A stretch of DNA of 10,738 nucleotides, from assembly GCA_021833045.1 (NCBI GenBank), contig JAKBGP010000059.1, positions 1-10,738 of the forward strand. The letters are read 5' to 3'. The stretch comes from Thermoplasmata archaeon (lineage in GTDB: Archaea; Thermoplasmatota; Thermoplasmata; Thermoplasmatales; Thermoplasmataceae). Under the pieces are notes generated by a model. It had not been told where the DNA came from and ran no database searches. It saw only the letters and a list, made by a program, of their open reading frames with translations. Below are positions 7,102 through 10,738 of this stretch, one piece after another. The stretch's first letter is position 1. Every line of letters begins with the position of its first letter. A program made the position numbers and the translations under genes.

Positions 7102-9485
7102 TCAATTCCCCCACTTGCTCTTCTATCAGCAGATCTGATTATTCCTTCGTAATAGGAAAGCCTGAAGATTCCAATATTTGCGTCATTGTAAAGTTTCGTA
7201 ACCCTTGAAATCCAGCTTTTGCCCGTAGTACCTCCACCTATCTCCATTAGATCAAGGTTCAGCTTTGTTGAGGGGACGATTATACCTCCTCCCAGGTTTA
7301 CAGAAGGAACTACGTCGCCGTCCCACAAACCTCTGGCAAATCTATTACTGCTATCGTCAGGAATCGTTTCATTTGGCATTGATCTAATGGACACTCTAAC
7401 TTTCCCGTGATGCGATGTAGCCAAGTAGGCTACTATGTCAGGTTCTCCGTTATTGAGTGCCAGTAAGCCTGACACCAGTTCATGTCTGAAGTATTTCCGG
7501 TAATTTTTCAAGTGTGTTCCTTCAAATTCGTTTGGGGCAAACCATGCACTTTTTGGAGCTTTAGCGGCTAATGTTATTCCATCTTTTGTAATACATTCTT
7601 GTCGAATCTTTGCTTGAAAGGCAGGATGCGCTTTTCCCGAATCATGCCATCTTGAACCTTTTAGGATATATTCTTCCTCTGTTTCACTCAGTGAGAGTTT
7701 AAAAAGAATCTGCTTTGCTTTATTCACTACTTCATCAGAGTGCTGATCTATGCTTTTCCAATTTCCTTCAGAATAAGGATCTTCCGCGTCTGAAGTATCT
7801 ATCACAATATGTTTATGCTCAATTGGTTTAACTTTCTCTTTAGAGCTTAAATCCCAGCCGTAATTGGAGTAATACCCTTGATCCGATGGTATCATTATAG
7901 TTTTTCCGGGAATGACTCTTTCTGGCTGTCTTATCTTTACCCATCCCCCATCGTACCAGTCCTTCTCCCATAGGGAAATCTTTTTCCTCACCAGATCCTT
8001 AATATCAGAAACAGGGGCAGAACAAAGTTCTTCTTTGACCGGAAAATCCTCCATATTTATTGTTCCTTGTGTCTTTCCCTCCATATCTCTCCAGAACACC
8101 TGAACATTGGACTCATTTCTATCCCGTACATAAACGGAAATATCTGTGTCATTTCCGGAAATGTCCCTTGTTGTGTCAAATAATTCTACGATATCCTTCT
8201 TGCGGATAACATGATTTAAATTGTTTACCTTAAATGTTATGTCGGGGAGGGTTTCTATAGATACAAAACCTTGATTAATTCCTTTCAAATTTTTTAAACT
8301 TTCTTCCAGATCCTTATATTCATATGGTAATGCTTTTTTTCCCTTCTCTCTTGAATCTTTAAGGTCATCATAATTTTCGTACAGTACAGTTATTTCTGCA
8401 TCATCAAATTCTGCATATCTGTTACACCTGCCAAATCTCTGTATTAAAGAATGCCATGGTGCCAGTTCAGTAAAAAGCATTCTGCAGGATACATCAACTC
8501 CAGCCTCAATTACCTGAGTTGATACAACTATCGAATTCTTCTCTGTCAAGAGCCGGTTTAGGTTTTTCTTTCTGTCTTCATCCCTGAATTGTGAGTGAAT
8601 CAAAATAATAGGGATACCTGGCTTCATTCTTTCTATGGCATTTGAAATATCCGTGGCCTTTTTAACAGTATTAAATATTGCAAAAGTTTTCGTCCCTTCT
8701 CTGTGATTTTTGATTATTTCTTTAGCAGTCTCATTTACTTTTTCTGGTTCAAACCTTCTAATTTGTATTTTTTTATTTGCTTTGATAAGTGAACTGATAT
8801 GTTTATTGTCTAGATCAACCTCACTTAAGCCCAAGGTTGTCTTCTCCGTAACGGATGGAGAATCTACTGTTACAAGCCATTCTTTATTCGTCGTGGCACT
8901 CATCCAGATTGTTTTAGCTCTCTTACTGACACCAAATATAGTTCTAAAAGCATCAAGTTGTACTGAGGTTTTAATCGCACTTCCCATTAACTGGATTTCA
9001 TCAAATACCCATAACGAGTCATTGTTAAGAAAGCCGAACTGAACCGGCCATCTGAATCTACTCATGCCATATCCTCTGTTCAGTGCCCGGGATAATAACA
9101 TATCCTGTGTGCCTATTATTATTACATTTTTTTCCGGATAGACATCCCAGTCGTCATCTGCTTCTCCACCGATTATCTTTACAAGAATGAATTCATTCCG
9201 CAAATCCAATTTTTGAATCCATCCATTAACTTTATCATAAACCTGTTCCACCAGGGTTCTCATTGGTAATGAATAAATAAGTCTGCGAGGTGTATTTGTA
9301 TTGGACTGTAATCTGTTTTCACTAGATTTTCTCCATAACCACCCAATAATTATGCATTCTGTTTTGCCAAGTCCAGTAGGAATGTTTATAATGTCTGGTA
9401 ATTCTATATCACAAGCAAACTTTCTCTGAAAATCGTATGGTTCAAAGTTTGTTGCTTTTTTAAAAAAATTATCAAAGTCATTCAT
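7098..9485 (-). CDS. cas3: Cas3 helicase-nuclease, helicase domain first and HD domain last
   Basis: The product has 795 residues. The helicase half carries the Walker A motif IPTGLGKTE (35-43), the DEAD-box equivalent DEIQ (162-165), SAT (196-198), motif V in VSTQVIEAGVDVS (321-333) and motif VI QRFGRCNR (349-356). The C-terminal HD nuclease half shows H582, HD at 614-615 (SRWHDSGKAHPAF), H668, HH at 692-693 and D787 (SADRRAS). No catalytic residue is missing. This helicase-then-HD order is typical of type I-G and opposite to most Cas3 proteins. Cas3 is recruited to the R-loop, unwinds target DNA and cuts it as it travels. It is the first gene of the operon. The start ATG at 9485 has no Shine-Dalgarno site, so the transcript may have a very short leader. 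Confidence 0.97.
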   Translation of the reverse strand: MNDFDNFFKKATNFEPYDFQRKFACDIELPDIINIPTGLGKTECIIIGWLWRKSSENRLQSNTNTPRRLIYSLPMRTLVEQVYDKVNGWIQKLDLRNEFILVKIIGGEADDDWDVYPEKNVIIIGTQDMLLSRALNRGYGMSRFRWPVQFGFLNNDSLWVFDEIQLMGSAIKTSVQLDAFRTIFGVSKRAKTIWMSATTNKEWLVTVDSPSVTEKTTLGLSEVDLDNKHISSLIKANKKIQIRRFEPEKVNETAKEIIKNHREGTKTFAIFNTVKKATDISNAIERMKPGIPIILIHSQFRDEDRKKNLNRLLTEKNSIVVSTQVIEAGVDVSCRMLFTELAPWHSLIQRFGRCNRYAEFDDAEITVLYENYDDLKDSREKGKKALPYEYKDLEESLKNLKGINQGFVSIETLPDITFKVNNLNHVIRKKDIVELFDTTRDISGNDTDISVYVRDRNESNVQVFWRDMEGKTQGTINMEDFPVKEELCSAPVSDIKDLVRKKISLWEKDWYDGGWVKIRQPERVIPGKTIMIPSDQGYYSNYGWDLSSKEKVKPIEHKHIVIDTSDAEDPYSEGNWKSIDQHSDEVVNKAKQILFKLSLSETEEEYILKGSRWHDSGKAHPAFQAKIRQECITKDGITLAAKAPKSAWFAPNEFEGTHLKNYRKYFRHELVSGLLALNNGEPDIVAYLATSHHGKVRVSIRSMPNETIPDDSSNRFARGLWDGDVVPSVNLGGGIIVPSTKLNLDLMEIGGGTTGKSWISRVTKLYNDANIGIFRLSYYEGIIRSADRRASGGIE

Positions 9486-9496
9486 AGTTAAAACTA

Positions 9497-9548
9497 CGTT
9501 AACAAATGAATGCGTTAATAGTATTTAATAATTTTTATCCAATCAACT
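9497..9548 (-). promoter_or_regulatory. Probable cas operon promoter region
   Basis: The minus strand upstream of cas3 is very AT-rich and contains TATTAAATAC at about 9530-9521, some 40 bases before the ATG. As an archaeal TATA box it would place initiation about 15 bases before the start codon, matching the lack of a Shine-Dalgarno site. As a bacterial promoter, TTGGAT and TATTAA with a 16-base gap is an alternative reading. Two CGTTAA copies, at 9497-9502 and 9513-9518 on the plus strand and 16 bases apart, could be an operator, but this is weak. Confidence 0.3.
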
Positions 9549-9651
9549 TTCAAAAGACAATACATAGTCGAATAAGGAAATTCAAAGAATTATCTTCTCA
9601 CTCGAATGCAAAAATGCAGGCTTTAAGTAATACGAAACAATCTGTACTTGT

Positions 9652-9682
9652 CCATAGAATACTTTCTATGGCTCCATTGAAG
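9652..9682 (-). repeat. REP-like hairpin element, copy B
   Basis: On the minus strand this reads CTTCAATGGAG, then an 8-bp stem CCATAGAA/TTCTATGG around the loop AGTA. It matches copy A (22-52) at 21 of 31 positions. Stem positions 5, 6 and 8 differ in both arms so that pairing is kept. It lies about 170 bases upstream of cas3 and points towards copy A, so the two flank the whole cas operon as inverted copies. Confidence 0.5.
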
Positions 9683-9725
9683 AGTTAAAGTAGTATTTGA
9701 TTTGATAATTTGCCAAATTTAATCT

Positions 9726-9751
9726 CCATTGCATAAATGCAATGGCCCCAT
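9726..9751 (-). repeat. REP-like hairpin element, copy C
   Basis: A third hairpin of the same design has an 8-bp stem CCATTGCA/TGCAATGG and a 4-base loop. On the minus strand it is preceded by ATGGGG, where copy B has ATGGAG. Stem positions 5 to 8 again differ from the other copies while staying paired. It has the same orientation as copy B, about 55 bases away from it. The lead-in beyond six bases is not conserved, so it is a weaker member. Confidence 0.4.
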
Positions 9752-9774
9752 TTTCCATCTTCAATCCCACTTGG

Positions 9775-9812
9775 TAGAGTAGAGTTCTGGCATTGCCAAG
9801 AACTCTACTCTA
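9775..9812. repeat. Perfect 14-bp inverted repeat (long hairpin)
   Basis: TAGAGTAGAGTTCT (9775-9788) and AGAACTCTACTCTA (9799-9812) are exact inverted copies around ten bases, and the inner GGC/GCC can extend the stem. No T-run follows on either strand, so a classical intrinsic terminator is not supported. On the minus strand it supplies the TAG that ends the transposase fragment. It therefore starts where similarity to the transposase family stops, and may mark a deletion, insertion or foldback rearrangement. Confidence 0.6.
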
Positions 9813-9929
9813 TAAAACAAAGGCATCAATAAATCTGGCTGGATTATCCTCCACAATGTAGTTCTCAATCATGTCGGGAAGCAACAGGAGCTGTCTCCTG
9901 CCTGCACCTGAAACGTATGATTCACTCAT
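9810..9929 (-). pseudogene. N-terminal fragment of an IS1182-like transposase
   Basis: A 39-codon open frame runs from ATG 9929 to TAG 9810-9812. The peptide MSESYVSGAGRRQ, then LLLLPDMIENYIVEDNPARF and IDAFVL, matches from memory the start of IS1182-family transposases. Those typically have a QLxLLPxSLEDYIxEDNPVRxIDAFV segment followed by DSLDL and several hundred residues including the DDE catalytic domain. Here the frame stops immediately after IDAFV at the edge of a perfect inverted repeat, and I see no continuation in any frame. It is a truncated remnant without catalytic residues. It sits between the cas operon and the array leader, which may explain the long gap there. A retained small protein is possible but not supported. 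Confidence 0.7.
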
Positions 9930-9940
9930 TACATAGTATG

Positions 9941-9982
9941 TTACGGCTTCATGAATAAATCTATCGTTTATAAATGCCGTAA
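9941..9982. repeat. Imperfect inverted repeat upstream of the transposase fragment
   Basis: TTACGGC (9941-9947) pairs with GCCGTAA (9976-9982), and an inner ATAAA/TTTAT pair extends the stem across a bulge. It lies just before the transposase fragment start, so it could belong to the 5' untranslated part or the end of the original insertion sequence. Confidence 0.35.
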
Positions 9983-10012
9983 AACACTGGTTTCAATAAT
10001 TTTCACACACTC

Positions 10013-10212
10013 TAGATGGTGAGGGAATTATATTGTATCAAACCGCGAATCACTAGCGATCATGAAAAAACCAGTAGTTCAACGGATCAGGCATTAAGGC
10101 GTTCTTCAGCAGACTTTAATTAATCAGGAGACTTGTAAACAGGAAGTTGGGTAGTACAAAGGCGGAAAATGGTCATAAAGATCTGATATTTATGCCATAT
10201 GCAGTATACGGT
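10013..10212 (+). promoter_or_regulatory. Probable CRISPR leader
   Basis: The repeats end in ATTGAAAC on the plus strand, which places the crRNA 5' handle there and makes the left side the leader end. The roughly 200 bases before the first repeat have no gene. They contain AT-rich candidates for promoter elements, including TTTAATTAAT near 10115-10124 and TTATATTG near 10029-10036. The left limit is a guess, set past the transposase remnant. New spacers are expected to be inserted at 10213. Confidence 0.55.
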
Positions 10213-10738
10213 GTCGCACCCTTCACGGGTGCGTGGATTGAAACAACAACTGGACTAAAAATATACAAATAAATTCAGCAAGTCGCACCCTTCACGGGTG
10301 CGTGGATTGAAACTTCCCAGAGAGAGCCATCGGGAAGAAAACGCACTTGTCGCACCCTTCACGGGTGCGTGGATTGAAACTTTTTTCCAAACATCTATTT
10401 CACCTCCTCTCCTGGTCGCACCCTTCACGGGTGCGTGGATTGAAACAAGCTCCTTACAGGAGGTGACATGGTCAGTGTGGAGATGTCGCACCCTTCACGG
10501 GTGCGTGGATTGAAACTTGTTTCGCCCAACCAATACGTAAATGAAGCAAAAGTCGCACCCTTCACGGGTGCGTGGATTGAAACAATGATTCCCCAAAGTA
10601 TAGCCCCGAAAATCAGGGGTCGCACCCTTCACGGGTGCGTGGATTGAAACATCATCTACTAATCAAGTGATCACTACTGCAAGCGGGTCGCACCCTTCAC
10701 GGGTGCGTGGATTGAAACTTGTTTCGCCCAACCAATAC
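10213..10738 (+). CRISPR. CRISPR array, eight repeats, cut by the window end
   Basis: Eight identical 32-base repeats start at 10213, 10282, 10349, 10415, 10485, 10552, 10619 and 10687. Each has GT, then a 7-bp stem CGCACCC/GGGTGCG around TTCAC, then TGG and the handle ATTGAAAC. The seven complete spacers are 37, 35, 34, 38, 35, 35 and 36 bases, and an eighth is cut after 20 bases. No repeat has decayed, so the far end of the array is not reached. The strand is set by the ATTGAAAC end, and transcription diverges from the cas operon. The visible start of spacer 8 equals the start of spacer 5. The stem-loop is the expected processing site for Csb2, and this form of repeat is commonly seen with type I-C systems. 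Confidence 0.98.

Noticed and set aside
9506..9688. Plus-strand 60-residue open frame between cas3 and the transposase remnant
   Set aside because: No Shine-Dalgarno site or promoter placement supports it. It overlaps the cas promoter region and hairpin copy B, and composition looks random.
9758..9770. Minus-strand GTGGGATTGAAG resembling the end of the CRISPR repeat
   Set aside because: It needs an inserted base and lacks the hairpin part; a chance match is more likely.
10255..10625. Open frames running through the CRISPR array on both strands
   Set aside because: They arise from reading through the identical repeats, which gives the same peptide blocks again and again; they are not genes.

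Overview
The window carries a complete type I-G (formerly I-U) CRISPR-Cas locus and the leader-proximal part of its array. All protein genes of the system lie on the minus strand in one tight operon, read right to left: cas3 (9485-7098), csx17/cas8g (7101-4912), csb1/cas7 (4915-3875), csb2/cas5-cas6 (3865-2399), a cas4-cas1 fusion (2406-715) and cas2 (709-419). Neighbouring genes overlap by 4 to 8 bases or are separated by fewer than 10. The array starts at 10213 and reads on the plus strand, diverging from the operon. It has eight 32-base repeats and is cut by the window end.

The host cannot be named. The sequence is AT-rich, codons such as AGA, AGG and ATA are frequent, and two internal genes have Shine-Dalgarno sites of the GGTGAT type. 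This would suit an archaeon (for example a Thermoplasmata-like lineage) or an AT-rich thermophilic or acidophilic bacterium. No rRNA, tRNA or housekeeping gene is present to decide.

Layout: 1-213 has no convincing gene but holds a short hairpin element. 214-369 (minus) is a doubtful 51-residue ORF. 419-9485 is the cas operon. 9486-10212 is a spacer of about 730 bases with two more copies of the hairpin element, a 14-bp-stem palindrome, the first 39 codons of a decayed IS1182-like transposase gene, and the probable array leader. 10213-10738 is the array.

Inferred working of the system, from the families: Cas4-Cas1 and Cas2 select and integrate spacers. Csb2 cuts pre-crRNA at the repeat hairpin and stays in the complex. 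Csb1 forms the backbone, Csx17 is the large subunit that recognises target DNA, and Cas3 (helicase then HD nuclease) degrades it. No separate small-subunit (Cas11) gene is present.

Points of most interest: csb2 appears to lack any ATG, GTG or TTG start and fits best with an ACG start. Two adjacent spacers each cover a Shine-Dalgarno site plus start codon. One spacer recurs three positions further along. The repeat looks like those of type I-C although the cas genes are I-G. Structurally covarying hairpin elements sit in inverted orientation on either side of the cas operon.
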